A stretch of 64,000 nt of DNA from Humibacillus xanthopallidus. GTDB lineage: Bacteria > Actinomycetota > Actinomycetes > Actinomycetales > Dermatophilaceae. The DNA lies in the NCBI RefSeq assembly GCF_006716675.1, contig NZ_VFPM01000005.1:62001-126000 (forward strand). Reading direction: 5' to 3'. A program made the translations under genes and the position numbers. Numbering within the stretch: the first letter of the stretch is position 1; each line of letters starts with the position of its first letter. Of the stretch, positions 7,876-17,443 are shown in pieces. The notes under the pieces were generated by a model. It was not told the origin of the DNA, searched no databases, and was given only the letters and a program-made list of their open reading frames with translations.

Positions 7876-8736
7876 ATGCCTGAGGGACACACGATCCATG
7901 CGCTCGCCGGCCGGCTCGGTCGTGCGTTCGGCGGGAGGCCGGTGGTGGCGACGAGCCCGCAGGGTCGCTTCGCCGACGAGGCCCGGCGCATCGACGGTGA
8001 GGTCCTGCAGGTTGCCCGGGCAGTGGGAAAGCACCTCTTCGTCGAGTTCCCGGACGAGGTGCTGCACGTGCACCTCGGACTCATCGGCTCCTTCCCGGTG
8101 AAGCCACTGGGCGGCCAGCCACCGGTCGAGCCCCGCGGTGCCCTGCGGCTGCGCCTGCTCAACGACGACTTCGTCGCCGACCTGCGCGGCCCGATCGCCT
8201 GCGAGCTGCTCGACGACCCCCAGGTCGCGGCCATCGAGGCCGCCCTTGGCCCCGACCCCCTCGACCCGACTGCCGACGGTGACCGAGCCTGGGAGCGAAT
8301 CCGCTTGCGCCGCAAGACGATCGCAGAGCTGCTGATGGACCAGTCCGTCCTCGCTGGCGTCGGCAACGTCTATCGCTGCGAGGTGCTGCACCGCCACCGC
8401 ACCAACCCGTTCACCCTGGGCACTCAGCTCAAACGGGCGACGTGGGAGCTCATCTGGGCCGACCTCGTCGCTCTCCTGCCCCTCGGGGTCGCCTTCTCGC
8501 AGATCCTCACCATCGACGACCAGGTGTCGGAGGCCCAGCTCATGGTCGCCGACGGATCGGCGACGGCGATCACCCACGAGTCGACTGGAGAGCGCCTCGG
8601 AGCGCACTTCGAGCGTCGGTTCGCCGTCTACAAGCGGACCGGCCAGTCCTGCCCGCGCTGCGGCAAGACGGTACGCGAGAAGGAGCTCGCGGGGCGGCGG
8701 CTCTACTGGTGCGCCAACTGCCAGCGTCGCCACTGA
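7876..8736 (+). CDS. nei: Fpg/Nei-family DNA glycosylase (Nei2-like)
   Basis: A base-excision repair glycosylase/AP lyase for oxidised bases. The processed N-terminus PEGHTIHALA supplies the catalytic Pro and Glu, and PEGH(T) points to the actinobacterial Nei2/endonuclease VIII type rather than Fpg (PELPE). The helix-two-turn-helix region includes LLMDQSVLAGVGNVYRCEVL. A C-terminal zinc finger has two CxxC pairs (CPRCGKTV ... YWCANCQRRH). The 286-residue length is normal. It starts 45 bp after parB on the same strand. Lesion preference cannot be deduced. Confidence 0.92.
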   Translation: MPEGHTIHALAGRLGRAFGGRPVVATSPQGRFADEARRIDGEVLQVARAVGKHLFVEFPDEVLHVHLGLIGSFPVKPLGGQPPVEPRGALRLRLLNDDFVADLRGPIACELLDDPQVAAIEAALGPDPLDPTADGDRAWERIRLRRKTIAELLMDQSVLAGVGNVYRCEVLHRHRTNPFTLGTQLKRATWELIWADLVALLPLGVAFSQILTIDDQVSEAQLMVADGSATAITHESTGERLGAHFERRFAVYKRTGQSCPRCGKTVREKELAGRRLYWCANCQRRH

Positions 8737-8770
8737 CACTCTGCGCACCCTCGGGCGGAGAAAGCCCCTC

Positions 8771-9172
8771 TCACCACCGGTGCCACGGTGTCCGGGTGAG
8801 CACGGGCAGCTCCACCCAGTCCTCGCACCCCAGCAGGGGCAGCATCGTGCGCGGCGGCTGCGGCATACGGGCGAGACCCTCGGCCGGCGGCAGGTCGCGT
8901 GGAGGCCCGAGCGTCAGCAGCTCTCCACGCAGGTGCATCCGGCCACCGCCGGCGGCCCGAAGGTTCGCCAGCCAGTCGACGCCGCGTCCGTAGGTGAGCG
9001 CCACCGTGACGGCATCGCCACGGTCGAAGGCCATGAGCGGCACGTGGAACGTCCGGCCCGAGCGCCTGCCGCGGTGCTCGAGCTCGACGAACCAGCCGTG
9101 TCCCGCCAGGTGGCGCAGCCCCTTGTTGAGCACGGCCTTGTTGACCTTCGTCACCGCCTGCGGCACCGGCAT
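8771..9172 (-). CDS. Deazaflavin (F420)-dependent nitroreductase-family protein
   Basis: A 133-residue split-beta-barrel protein of the DUF385/Ddn family, which reduces substrates with F420H2. Typical features are LNKGLRHLAGHGWFVELEHRG, then RRSGRTFHVPLMAF and the DWLANLRAAGGGRM motif that contacts the cofactor. It is convergent with nei. The physiological substrate is unknown; other members bind heme or FMN, so F420 use is inferred from the family. Confidence 0.8.
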   Translation of the reverse strand: MPVPQAVTKVNKAVLNKGLRHLAGHGWFVELEHRGRRSGRTFHVPLMAFDRGDAVTVALTYGRGVDWLANLRAAGGGRMHLRGELLTLGPPRDLPPAEGLARMPQPPRTMLPLLGCEDWVELPVLTRTPWHRW

Positions 9173-9258
9173 CGCAACCTCCTGACCACGCTGACCCGAC
9201 CATGGGTGCGCCCCGCCTGCACCCGCTCACCACACCCTGCCACGCCTAAGGTGGCTGC

Positions 9259-10155
9259 ATGGCTCTGAGCGGCGGCAGGCCCGCCCCCACCCACGTCATC
9301 GCCCACCTCTCCGACCCGCACCTGCTCGGCTCGCCCGACGGTCGGCTCGCCGGTCGCATCGACACCGCCGAGCAGCTCCGCCGGGCGCTCGAGCGCGTCG
9401 AGTCGTGCGGCGAGACGATCGACGCCCTCGTCATCTCAGGCGACCTCGCCGACAGCGGCGAGCCTGCGGCCTACGAGCGGCTCCTCGAGCTCGTCTCGCC
9501 CGTCGTCGAGCGCCTCGGCTGCGAGCTCGTGGTCACCGGCGGCAACCACGACGAGCGCCACCCGCTCGCCCAGGTCCTCTTCGGGGTGGATGACGACGCA
9601 CCCCAGGACCGGGTCGTCACCGTGCGTGGCCTCCGCATCATCACACTCGACTCGGCCGTGCCCGGCTACCACCACGGCGGCTTCTCCGACGACCAATACG
9701 CCTGGCTCGCAAAGGAGCTCGCGACAGAAGCCGACCACGGCACCATCCTCGTGATCCACCACGCACCCATCACCTACCGGTCTCCCGTGATGCAGCTGCT
9801 CGACTTCGACGACGTCGACCGGCTCCGTGAGGCGATCAAGGGCACCGACGTCAGGGCTGTGCTCAGTGGGCACCTGCACGTGACGAGCTTCGGCATGCTG
9901 GGCTCGGTGCCCGTCGTGGTGGCAGGGGGAGTGAGCTACGTCGACGACGTGGGGGCCCCGCGCGAGCTGCTCATGGGTGTCGACGGCCCGCAGTCGTGGA
10001 ACCTCGTCGAGATCCACACCGACGAGGTCGTGGCGACCGTCGTGCCGGTCAGCCAGCACGAGACCTGGCCGGCCCTCAGCGAAGCGGTCATCGACTACAT
10101 GTCGACCGTGCCGCCGGAGCAGCAGCGCGAGGTCTTCTCCCGCAAGCGCACCTGA
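9259..10155 (+). CDS. Calcineurin-like metallophosphoesterase (CpdA-like)
   Basis: A 298-residue metallophosphoesterase of the class III 3',5'-cyclic-nucleotide phosphodiesterase type. All metal ligands appear: HLSDPHL (D-x-H), VISGDLAD (GD), TGGNHDER (GNHD), VIHHAPI and LSGHLHVTSFG (GHxH). The ATG at 9259 follows AAGGTGG. No signal peptide is visible, so it acts in the cytoplasm. cAMP or other phosphodiesters are possible substrates; the family is promiscuous. Confidence 0.87.
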   Translation: MALSGGRPAPTHVIAHLSDPHLLGSPDGRLAGRIDTAEQLRRALERVESCGETIDALVISGDLADSGEPAAYERLLELVSPVVERLGCELVVTGGNHDERHPLAQVLFGVDDDAPQDRVVTVRGLRIITLDSAVPGYHHGGFSDDQYAWLAKELATEADHGTILVIHHAPITYRSPVMQLLDFDDVDRLREAIKGTDVRAVLSGHLHVTSFGMLGSVPVVVAGGVSYVDDVGAPRELLMGVDGPQSWNLVEIHTDEVVATVVPVSQHETWPALSEAVIDYMSTVPPEQQREVFSRKRT

Positions 10156-10250
10156 CGAGAAGATTCGAGATCGGAGGTGTCGAAGCCGACCGCCACCGTT
10201 CGACGTGGACGTGAGAGCCCGACCAGCGGGCCAGTCCGGAGGAGTGACAG

Positions 10251-11090
10251 ATGACCACGCAGACCAGCACCGTGGAGCAGACCACGTCGGCCGACGGTAC
10301 GACCATCGCCTACGAGCGCTACGGATCGGGGCCGGTCGTCGCCCTGGTCGGCGGGGCCTTCTGTGATCGCGGCGCCCTCCGCGACCTGGCCATGAACCTC
10401 GCCGAGCATGGCTTCACGGGCGTCACCTACGACCGTCGCGGCCGCGGAGACAGCGGTGACACGCAGCCGGGAGCCGGCAACCTGCGCCGGGATGCGGTGC
10501 AGCGCGAGATCGAGGACCTCACTGCAGTCATCGAGGCGAACCGCGAATCCGATTCTCCTGCTTATGTTTTCGGTGTCTCCTCAGGTGGGGCCCTCGTCAT
10601 CGAGGCCCTCGCGGCGGGAGCGCCGATCGACAAGGGCTCTGCGATCGAGGTGCCCTACCGCAGCGAGGCGTGGCCTCCCGCACCCGACGACTACATCGGC
10701 ACGCTCGAGCGCTTCGAGGCGGCAGGAGACCGCGAGGGCATCCTGCGCTACTTCAACCACGAGGTGGTCGGCATGCCCGACGAGATGGTCGACGGCATGG
10801 TGGGCACCCCGATGTGGGAGCCGATGCTCGCGATGACCTACACCCTCAAGTACGACGGGCTGTGCCTCGGTGGGGACGAGCAGGGGCTCCCCACGGAGAC
10901 CCTCGCGAAGGTCACCGTCCCGTTCCTCGCCGTGTGCAGCAGCGGCACGGCGATGCCGTGGCTGCACGACTCCGCCCAGGTGCTCGCCGACGCGCTGCCG
11001 CACGCTCGGGCGGTCGAGCTGCCCGGTGCGTTCCACGAGGTGCCCGCGCCCGTGCTGGCGCCGGTCCTCGCGGAGTTCTTCCGCTCCTGA
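10251..11090 (+). CDS. Alpha/beta hydrolase
   Basis: A 279-residue soluble alpha/beta hydrolase. It shows the nucleophile elbow FGVSSGGALV (Ser in GxSxG), an earlier YDRRGRGDSGD strand-turn typical of the fold, and a C-terminal PGAFHEVPAPVL carrying the likely catalytic His. GGAGGAG ends 8 bases before the ATG at 10251. It stands alone, with a hairpin terminator after it. Substrate cannot be assigned. Confidence 0.85.
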   Translation: MTTQTSTVEQTTSADGTTIAYERYGSGPVVALVGGAFCDRGALRDLAMNLAEHGFTGVTYDRRGRGDSGDTQPGAGNLRRDAVQREIEDLTAVIEANRESDSPAYVFGVSSGGALVIEALAAGAPIDKGSAIEVPYRSEAWPPAPDDYIGTLERFEAAGDREGILRYFNHEVVGMPDEMVDGMVGTPMWEPMLAMTYTLKYDGLCLGGDEQGLPTETLAKVTVPFLAVCSSGTAMPWLHDSAQVLADALPHARAVELPGAFHEVPAPVLAPVLAEFFRS

Positions 11091-11216
11091 GTCCTCGGTG
11101 CCCCGGGGTGCTCCGAGATGCCCCCGGGCCGCCCCTGGACGTCCCCGGGTGCCCGCGGCCGCGCTCAGGGGACGACGACGTGCTCTCTCGATCGGGGATG
11201 AGTCGGCCAGCCGGAT

Positions 11217-11249
11217 GTCCAGTTCCCTTGCGCGACAGGGGAACTGGAC
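11217..11249. terminator. Hairpin terminator between convergent hydrolase and transferase genes
   Basis: GTCCAGTTCCC at 11217-11227 pairs exactly with GGGAACTGGAC at 11239-11249, and the stem extends inward by TTG/CAG with one G-T pair, leaving a 5-base loop. There is no strong U-tract, which is common in high-GC genomes. It may serve both strands. Confidence 0.7.
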
Positions 11250-11262
11250 GGCATACGGGCGA

Positions 11263-12285
<1,023 letters not shown>

Positions 12286-12344
12286 GGCGCCACCCTAACT
12301 TCGGTATGCCGTGGGGCGGGGCACCGCACGCGCCGTGACGTCAG

Positions 12345-12494
12345 CTAGACGGTGTGGCTCGGCGTGCTCCCGCGTGACGAGCCCTTGACCACCTTGGATC
12401 GCGGGTGGTGTTCCACCCGTAGAACTCCGACCCGGAGCAGGTCGTAGGTGTCCTTGCTGACGTAGAGGGTCCCGGCGCGGTCGGCGACCTTCAT
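12345..12494 (-). CDS. Small hypothetical protein
   Basis: A possible 49-residue protein starting MKVADRAGTLYVSKDTYDLL and ending in a basic, Ser-rich tail. AGGGA lies 9-13 bases before the ATG at 12494. The first 35 residues look like a folded module, and the reading frame has the third-position GC bias of its neighbours. I recognise no family. It lies upstream of the transferase gene on the same strand. Confidence 0.4.
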   Translation of the reverse strand: MKVADRAGTLYVSKDTYDLLRVGVLRVEHHPRSKVVKGSSRGSTPSHTV

Positions 12495-12678
12495 CTCACG
12501 TCCCTGTCGAGCTCGGACCCCTCTCGGCGGGGTGGCGTCGTCACAGGGTAGGGGCAGCCGCCGGCTCCTGCCCGCCCGAACGGGGACGATGCGGACAGAT
12601 GCCCGCGCCTGCCCCGCCCGTATGCCGTGAAGCAGGCCACCGCGTGTGAGCTCGGGGCCGTGGGGTGAGAATGGAGGC

Positions 12679-13350
12679 ATGCCAGACCTGCGACTGCTCA
12701 CGCCTGACCGGGTCGGTGACCTCGTCGGGTCCTGCGCACCCTGCACCTTCTGGCAGACCGTCCCCCACAACGGACACGGGGGAGCGCCCGATGCCCGGGC
12801 TCGCCTCGACGCGCTCGCCGCGTGGGTCGAGGAGGTCACGGCCGACTGGGGCCCTCCCGGCCGCATCGCGTATGCCGACGATCGACCCATCGGGCACGTC
12901 GTGCTCGCGCCGGCGCACTTCGTGCCCCGCCTCGCCGCCTTCCCGACCGCGCCGGGCGACCCGGCCACGGTCATGCTCGTCACGGCCGTCACCGCGCCCG
13001 AGGCCAACGGCGACGGGCGCGGCCTCTGCAAGATGCTGCTCCAGACGGCCGCCAAGGATGCGCTGAAGCGGCACGTGCGCGCCCTCGACGTCATCGCCTC
13101 TCGCCCGGCCGCCGTCGGCCCGCATGCCTGCGTCCTCGAGACCGAGCCGCTCGAGAAGTTCGGCTTCCGGGTGGAGCGCGACCATCCGGCATACCCCCGC
13201 TTGCGGATCGACCTGCGCACGGCGGTCACGCTGCGCGACGAGGCGGCCGCCTACCTCGCGCGGGCGCTCGCCCGCATCCCCGGAGCTCACCCGGCGCCCG
13301 AGGTGCATCCGCGAGGGTCGGGGTCGGCGCGCTCCGCCGACCGGCCCTGA
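12679..13350 (+). CDS. GNAT-family N-acetyltransferase-like protein
   Basis: A 223-residue protein with acetyltransferase character: a substrate/CoA region around VMLVTAVTAPEANGDGRGLC and LLQTAAKDALKRHVRALDVI corresponds to the beta4-alpha3 part of the GNAT fold, and the C-terminal LEKFGFRVERDHPAYPRLRI is the typical FGF strand. The ATG at 12679 with GGAGG just upstream is preferred over an earlier GTG. The substrate is unknown. The stop codon lies inside the first unit of a tandem repeat. Confidence 0.75.
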   Translation: MPDLRLLTPDRVGDLVGSCAPCTFWQTVPHNGHGGAPDARARLDALAAWVEEVTADWGPPGRIAYADDRPIGHVVLAPAHFVPRLAAFPTAPGDPATVMLVTAVTAPEANGDGRGLCKMLLQTAAKDALKRHVRALDVIASRPAAVGPHACVLETEPLEKFGFRVERDHPAYPRLRIDLRTAVTLRDEAAAYLARALARIPGAHPAPEVHPRGSGSARSADRP

Positions 13351-13435
13351 CGACGAGCCCTGACGACGAGCCCTGACGACGAGCCCTGACGACGAGCGCT
13401 GACGACGAGCGCTGACGACGAGCGCTGACGACGAG
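13345..13435. repeat. 13-bp tandem repeat (seven copies)
   Basis: Seven head-to-tail copies of a 13-bp unit: four of CCCTGACGACGAG (13345-13396) and three of CGCTGACGACGAG (13397-13435). The first copy contains the TGA stop of the GNAT gene. The two sequence variants are grouped, as expected from slippage or unequal exchange. Confidence 0.95.
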
Positions 13436-13472
13436 CGCGCCCCGCCCTCATCTGCGCCGGCGTTGGGGGTGC

Positions 13473-14648
13473 TCAGGCGCGCCGGCCGGACCGGAAGACC
13501 TCCGTCACCTTCACCCGGCGTCCCGTGATGACGAGGGCGCGGCGGTAGATGGCGGACGCCATCCAGACGAGCAGGACGGCCGCGCCGACGGTGAGCGCCA
13601 TGGCGAGGAGGAGCTGCCACACGGGCACGAGGCCGCCGGCCCAGCGCACCGGCATCGCGATGGGAGCCGTGAGGGGGAAGAGCGAGGCGGCCACCCCCCA
13701 GACGCCCTCGGGGTTGGCGGCCACGACGGTGATGGCGACGAGGTAGGACCCCGTGAGGACGAGCGTCACCGGCATGGTGGCCGACCCCACCTCGGTGATC
13801 TTGTCGACGAGGGACGCGGCGGCGGCGAAGAGGAAGGCGTAGAGCGCGAAGCCGAGCACGAACCAGACGACCGCGATGGCGAGGTCGCCCCCGGCCACGG
13901 GCGGCAGCTCGACGTCGTTCATCACCTGCACCGCCACCGCGAGGGGTGTGACAAGGACGATCAGCTGGAGGAAGGTCACGGCACCCACCGCCGCGACGGT
14001 CCCCACGAGCGCCTGGCTGGGGCGTAGCACCGCGAGCAGCACCTCGGAGATGCGCGTCGACTTCTCCATGGCGACCGTCGTGGCGATGGTGTTGCCGGCG
14101 AAGGTGAGGGCGAGGAAGAGCACGATGCCGACGGCGAAGCCCACGACGGACCGGGCGTCCTCCACCCTTCCGACGTCGACCTGCTGCGGTGGTCTCACCG
14201 ACTGGATGCCGGCGATCTGCGCCGGGGTGAGCCCCGCCTCCATGAGGCGTCTAGACGTCTCGAGGGCGACGACCGACTGGGCGACGACGATGGGGAAGGT
14301 GCCGCTCGCCATGGACGTGTAGAGCGAGTCGCCGACGAGACCGGCGGTGGCGTCACCGTCTCGCACCGCTTGGCGCACCGCGGTCACGTCGGCCTTCGTC
14401 TCGTAGCGCACCGTGAAGTCGGCCGCCCTGCCCGCGGCGTCGAGGGCGGCGACGAGACCCGTGGGCGTCGGCCCGGCCGTCGCGAGCGTGTAGGTCGTCT
14501 GGTCCGACCGGAGCATCTGGGGCACGACGACTGCCGCGACCGACAGGACGAGCAGGATGCCCGTCACCACCTTGAACGTGCGCGACCGGATGCTCTCGAC
14601 GATGCCTCGCTCCGCGACCAGTGCGGTGCCGCGCCACCAGGTGCCCAT
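13473..14648 (-). CDS. ABC transporter permease (ABC-2 / NatB type)
   Basis: A 391-residue membrane subunit of an exporter. One transmembrane segment follows the N-terminal SIRSRTFKVVTGILLVLSVA, then a ~140-residue extracytoplasmic domain, then five hydrophobic segments from FAVGIVLFLALTFAGNTIAT onward. This is the NatB/YhaP layout (sodium or drug efflux in relatives). Its ATG overlaps the ATPase stop (ATGA at 14645-14648 read on the minus strand), so the two are co-translated. Substrate unknown. Confidence 0.88.
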   Translation of the reverse strand: MGTWWRGTALVAERGIVESIRSRTFKVVTGILLVLSVAAVVVPQMLRSDQTTYTLATAGPTPTGLVAALDAAGRAADFTVRYETKADVTAVRQAVRDGDATAGLVGDSLYTSMASGTFPIVVAQSVVALETSRRLMEAGLTPAQIAGIQSVRPPQQVDVGRVEDARSVVGFAVGIVLFLALTFAGNTIATTVAMEKSTRISEVLLAVLRPSQALVGTVAAVGAVTFLQLIVLVTPLAVAVQVMNDVELPPVAGGDLAIAVVWFVLGFALYAFLFAAAASLVDKITEVGSATMPVTLVLTGSYLVAITVVAANPEGVWGVAASLFPLTAPIAMPVRWAGGLVPVWQLLLAMALTVGAAVLLVWMASAIYRRALVITGRRVKVTEVFRSGRRA

Positions 14649-15565
14649 CAGCCCGTCCTCTCCTCGTCGTCAGGCCCCGCGGCCGCCGCGAGGAACAGCT
14701 GCGACAGGGTCGGCAGCTCGAGCCCGAAGTCGACGACGCGGCCGGCCCGGCGGGCACCGTCGAGCACGTCGAGGGGCTCGGTGCCGACCGGGACGTCGAG
14801 CCTCAGGTCGTCGGCCTCGTCGGAGATCACCGTCACGGCGGGGAAGCCGCCGAGCCAAGCGCGGTCCGCGGTGTCGACGTGCAGGCGAAGCTGGCGGCGC
14901 CCCGAGGCGGCTCGCAGCTGGGCCACCTCACCCTCGAGGACGGTCCGGCCGTGGTCGACCATGACGATCTGCTCGCAGAGGTCCTGGACGAGGTCGAGCT
15001 GGTGGCTCGAGAAGAGCAGGGTGGCGCCGGTCCGGGCCCGTTGCCGCAGGGTGACGGACAGGCTCTCGACGGCGACCGGGTCGAGGCCGGCGAAGGGCTC
15101 GTCGAGCACGATGACCTCCGGGTCGTGCACGAGGGAGGTGGCCAGCTGGAGCCGCTGCTGCATGCCGCCGGAGAGCTTGTCGGTGCGGTCGCCCCACCGG
15201 TCTGCCAGGTCCAGCTCCTCGAGCAGGGCGTGGGCCCGGGTCGTCGCGTCGTGACGCGAGAGGCCATGGAGGCGCCCGAAGTGCACCACCTGGTCGCCCA
15301 CCGGCATGCCGGGGTAGAGGCCACGCTCCTGCGGCATGTAGCCCCACCGGCGGCGGTCCTCCTCGCCGACGGGACGACCGTCGCAGAGCACCTCGCCCCG
15401 GGCCGGGTCGAGCACGCCGAGCATGACGCGCATCAGCGTCGTCTTGCCGGCACCGTTGGGACCGAGCAGTCCGGTGAGCACTCCCGGACTCACGTCGAGG
15501 CTCACCCCGTCGAGGGCGACCCGGTCACCGAAAGCGTGGGAGACGTCGCGCACCGCGAGCCTCAT
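14648..15565 (-). CDS. ABC transporter ATP-binding protein
   Basis: A 305-residue ATPase subunit. Walker A GLLGPNGAGKTTLMRVML, signature LSGGMQQRLQLATSL, Walker B VIVLDEPFAGLDP and the switch FSSHQLD are intact. The ~90-residue C-terminal domain is of the NatA/CcmA type. The ATG at 15565 gives the canonical MRLAVRDVSHAFGDRVAL beginning; the frame stays open further upstream but overlaps nothing conserved. It is the first gene of the two-gene exporter operon. Confidence 0.93.
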   Translation of the reverse strand: MRLAVRDVSHAFGDRVALDGVSLDVSPGVLTGLLGPNGAGKTTLMRVMLGVLDPARGEVLCDGRPVGEEDRRRWGYMPQERGLYPGMPVGDQVVHFGRLHGLSRHDATTRAHALLEELDLADRWGDRTDKLSGGMQQRLQLATSLVHDPEVIVLDEPFAGLDPVAVESLSVTLRQRARTGATLLFSSHQLDLVQDLCEQIVMVDHGRTVLEGEVAQLRAASGRRQLRLHVDTADRAWLGGFPAVTVISDEADDLRLDVPVGTEPLDVLDGARRAGRVVDFGLELPTLSQLFLAAAAGPDDEERTG

Positions 15566-15698
15566 GACTCGACCATACGCTCGGGCGAGGCCGGCTCCCG
15601 GACGCTTCGCCCGGGGACCGGTGTGGGGCGAGCCACAGGGATCGACCCGGCGGCGCAGTCTCCGCTGGGTCTCCGCTCGGGTGCCCCTCAGCCGTTCG

Positions 15699-16895
15699 TC
15701 AGCGCTCGCCGGCTCCGACGCCCTGCATCGACGCGAGGTGACGGCGCAGGTCGTCGAGGCGCAGCATGCCCGTGCGGGAGGTGTCCGCCTCGCCGAGGTA
15801 GACACGCTGGAGCGCGACGACGACAGCCTCGGCCACGTGGTCGAGCGTCTGCGGGTTCGCGAGGGCAGCGGCATCGCCCTCGTGGCTGAGGTAGCCGACG
15901 TCGAGGCGCACGGCCGGCATCCGGGTGCGCCGCAGCAGCGGCCAAGTGCGGGCGTGGGTGCGGCAGTCGGTGAGGCCGGTGCGCGCGACGACCTCGCGCA
16001 GCAGCAGGTCGGCAAAGTGCTCACCGATGCTCGACCACCCCGCGTGGTCGCCGGCGCCGTAGAAGTAGGTCGCGGCGCCGTGGGCCGAACCGGTCTGCGA
16101 GTGGTCGGTGTGCAGCGACAGGACGAGGTCGGCGTCGCAGGAGTTGGCGAAGGCCGCCCGCTCCTCGTCGGTGCCACCGTCGGTGACCTCGGTGTGCGTG
16201 AAGACGACGCTGACACCGTGGGCCGAGAGGCGGCCCTCGATGCGGCGGGCGAGGTCGAGCGCGAGCCGCGCCTCCTCGAGACCGAGGTGGCCGCGGGCGC
16301 CGTGGTCGGTGCCCCCGTGACCCGGGTCGAGGACGACGGTGCGCCCGCTCAGGCTGTAGCCGCTGCGGCGGATGGTCTCGCGCTCGCGCAACGCGCTCGC
16401 CGACCCGCCCACGACCGAGCGGCGGAGCCCGGCGAAGGCCCGCATCGTCTCCGGGCCGACCGTGCCGTCCGACTCGAGCCCGAGGGCGGCCTGGAAGGCG
16501 CGCACGGCTGCGTCGGTGGCAGGTCCGTGGATGCCGTCGACCTTGCCGGGCGTGAAACCGAGCTCGGCGAGACGGGACTGGAGCGTGACGACGTCGTCAC
16601 CCTCGACGAAGTACTCGGGGATGTAGCGCAGCACCCGGTCACCGAGCGTCCAGCGCGCCCCGTCGAGCACGGCATACGTGTGCCGGCCGACGACGCCGTC
16701 GACGAGCAGCCCACGCCGCTGCTGGAAGGACTTGACCGCCTGCTCGACCCGCTCGTCGAAGATCGGGTCGCCGTGGCGGTCGGCGTGTCCGGCGCCGCCC
16801 GGGAGGTCGCCGGTGAGCACGAGTCGCTCGCAGACCGCCGCGACGGCGGGTCCGGCGTCACCGCGGCGGAGCGCGATCGATGGGGGTGGGGTCAT
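15699..16895 (-). CDS. cwlM: N-acetylmuramoyl-L-alanine amidase-like protein (CwlM homologue)
   Basis: Two peptidoglycan-binding PG_binding_1 repeats (about residues 15-80 and 95-160) precede an Amidase_3 domain (about 190-370). Zinc-ligand motifs VLDPGHGGTDHG and LSLHTDHS are present, but the usual catalytic Glu of the final motif appears as Asp in VRLDVGYLSHEGD. No signal peptide is visible. In Mycobacterium the CwlM homologue, encoded next to trxC, is a cytoplasmic regulator of peptidoglycan precursor synthesis controlled by phosphorylation; the same genomic place and lack of a signal peptide suggest a similar role here (inference). Confidence 0.88.
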   Translation of the reverse strand: MTPPPSIALRRGDAGPAVAAVCERLVLTGDLPGGAGHADRHGDPIFDERVEQAVKSFQQRRGLLVDGVVGRHTYAVLDGARWTLGDRVLRYIPEYFVEGDDVVTLQSRLAELGFTPGKVDGIHGPATDAAVRAFQAALGLESDGTVGPETMRAFAGLRRSVVGGSASALRERETIRRSGYSLSGRTVVLDPGHGGTDHGARGHLGLEEARLALDLARRIEGRLSAHGVSVVFTHTEVTDGGTDEERAAFANSCDADLVLSLHTDHSQTGSAHGAATYFYGAGDHAGWSSIGEHFADLLLREVVARTGLTDCRTHARTWPLLRRTRMPAVRLDVGYLSHEGDAAALANPQTLDHVAEAVVVALQRVYLGEADTSRTGMLRLDDLRRHLASMQGVGAGER

Positions 16896-17055
16896 CTCGG
16901 CTCCCTCCTCGAACTGGTCGCCGACAGGTCACGGTGGCGTGGCTGGCCGTGTGCAGCGTAAACGGCGCAGGGGTGGCAGCGCATCCCAGGAGGACACGCA
17001 CCACCCCTGCGAGGGCGTTGTGGAGTCGGCGGGGCCGACCGCGCGCGGAGCACGC

Positions 17056-17379
17056 TCAGGCGATGAACTCCTCGAGCTCACGGAGCAGCTTGGGCTTCGG
17101 GTGCGCGCCGACGATCGTCTTGACGACCTGGCCCTTGACGTAGACGTTGAGCGTCGGGATGGAGACGACGCCGTAGCGGGCGGCGGTGTCCATGTTGGCG
17201 TCGGTGTCGAGCTTGACGACCTCGATCTTGTCGCCGTACTGCTCGTTGATCTCCTCGAGGATCGGGGCGACCTTGCGGCACGGGCCGCACCACGTCGCCC
17301 AGAAGTCGACGAGGACGGGCTTCTCGCTCATGAGGACGTCGTCGGCGAAGGTGGCGTCCGTCGTGTTCTTCAGGGCCAT
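17056..17379 (-). CDS. trxA: Thioredoxin
   Basis: A 107-residue thioredoxin with the WATWCGPCRKVAPIL active site (redox CGPC), cis-Pro in VVSIPTLNVYVKGQ, and the usual C-terminal helix. GGTTCC/GGAACC-type spacing upstream of the ATG includes GGAACCTCC. It is encoded 64 bp after trxB on the same strand, forming the reductase-thioredoxin pair that reduces cytoplasmic disulfides. A GTATGCCG motif lies in the gap. Confidence 0.97.
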   Translation of the reverse strand: MALKNTTDATFADDVLMSEKPVLVDFWATWCGPCRKVAPILEEINEQYGDKIEVVKLDTDANMDTAARYGVVSIPTLNVYVKGQVVKTIVGAHPKPKLLRELEEFIA

Positions 17380-17443
17380 GGAGGTTCCTTTTCGGTATGC
17401 CGTGGGGCTGGGCTGGGTGGGTCTGCTGGGTCTGGCGTCGAGG

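Noticed and set aside
13345..13435. Tandem repeats considered as a CRISPR array
   Set aside because: The units are contiguous with no spacers, only 13 bp long, and no cas gene is in the window.
12541..13620. Minus-strand open frames opposite the GNAT gene
   Set aside because: No recognisable domains, and they cross the 13-bp repeat array. The plus-strand frame has acetyltransferase features and a ribosome binding site.
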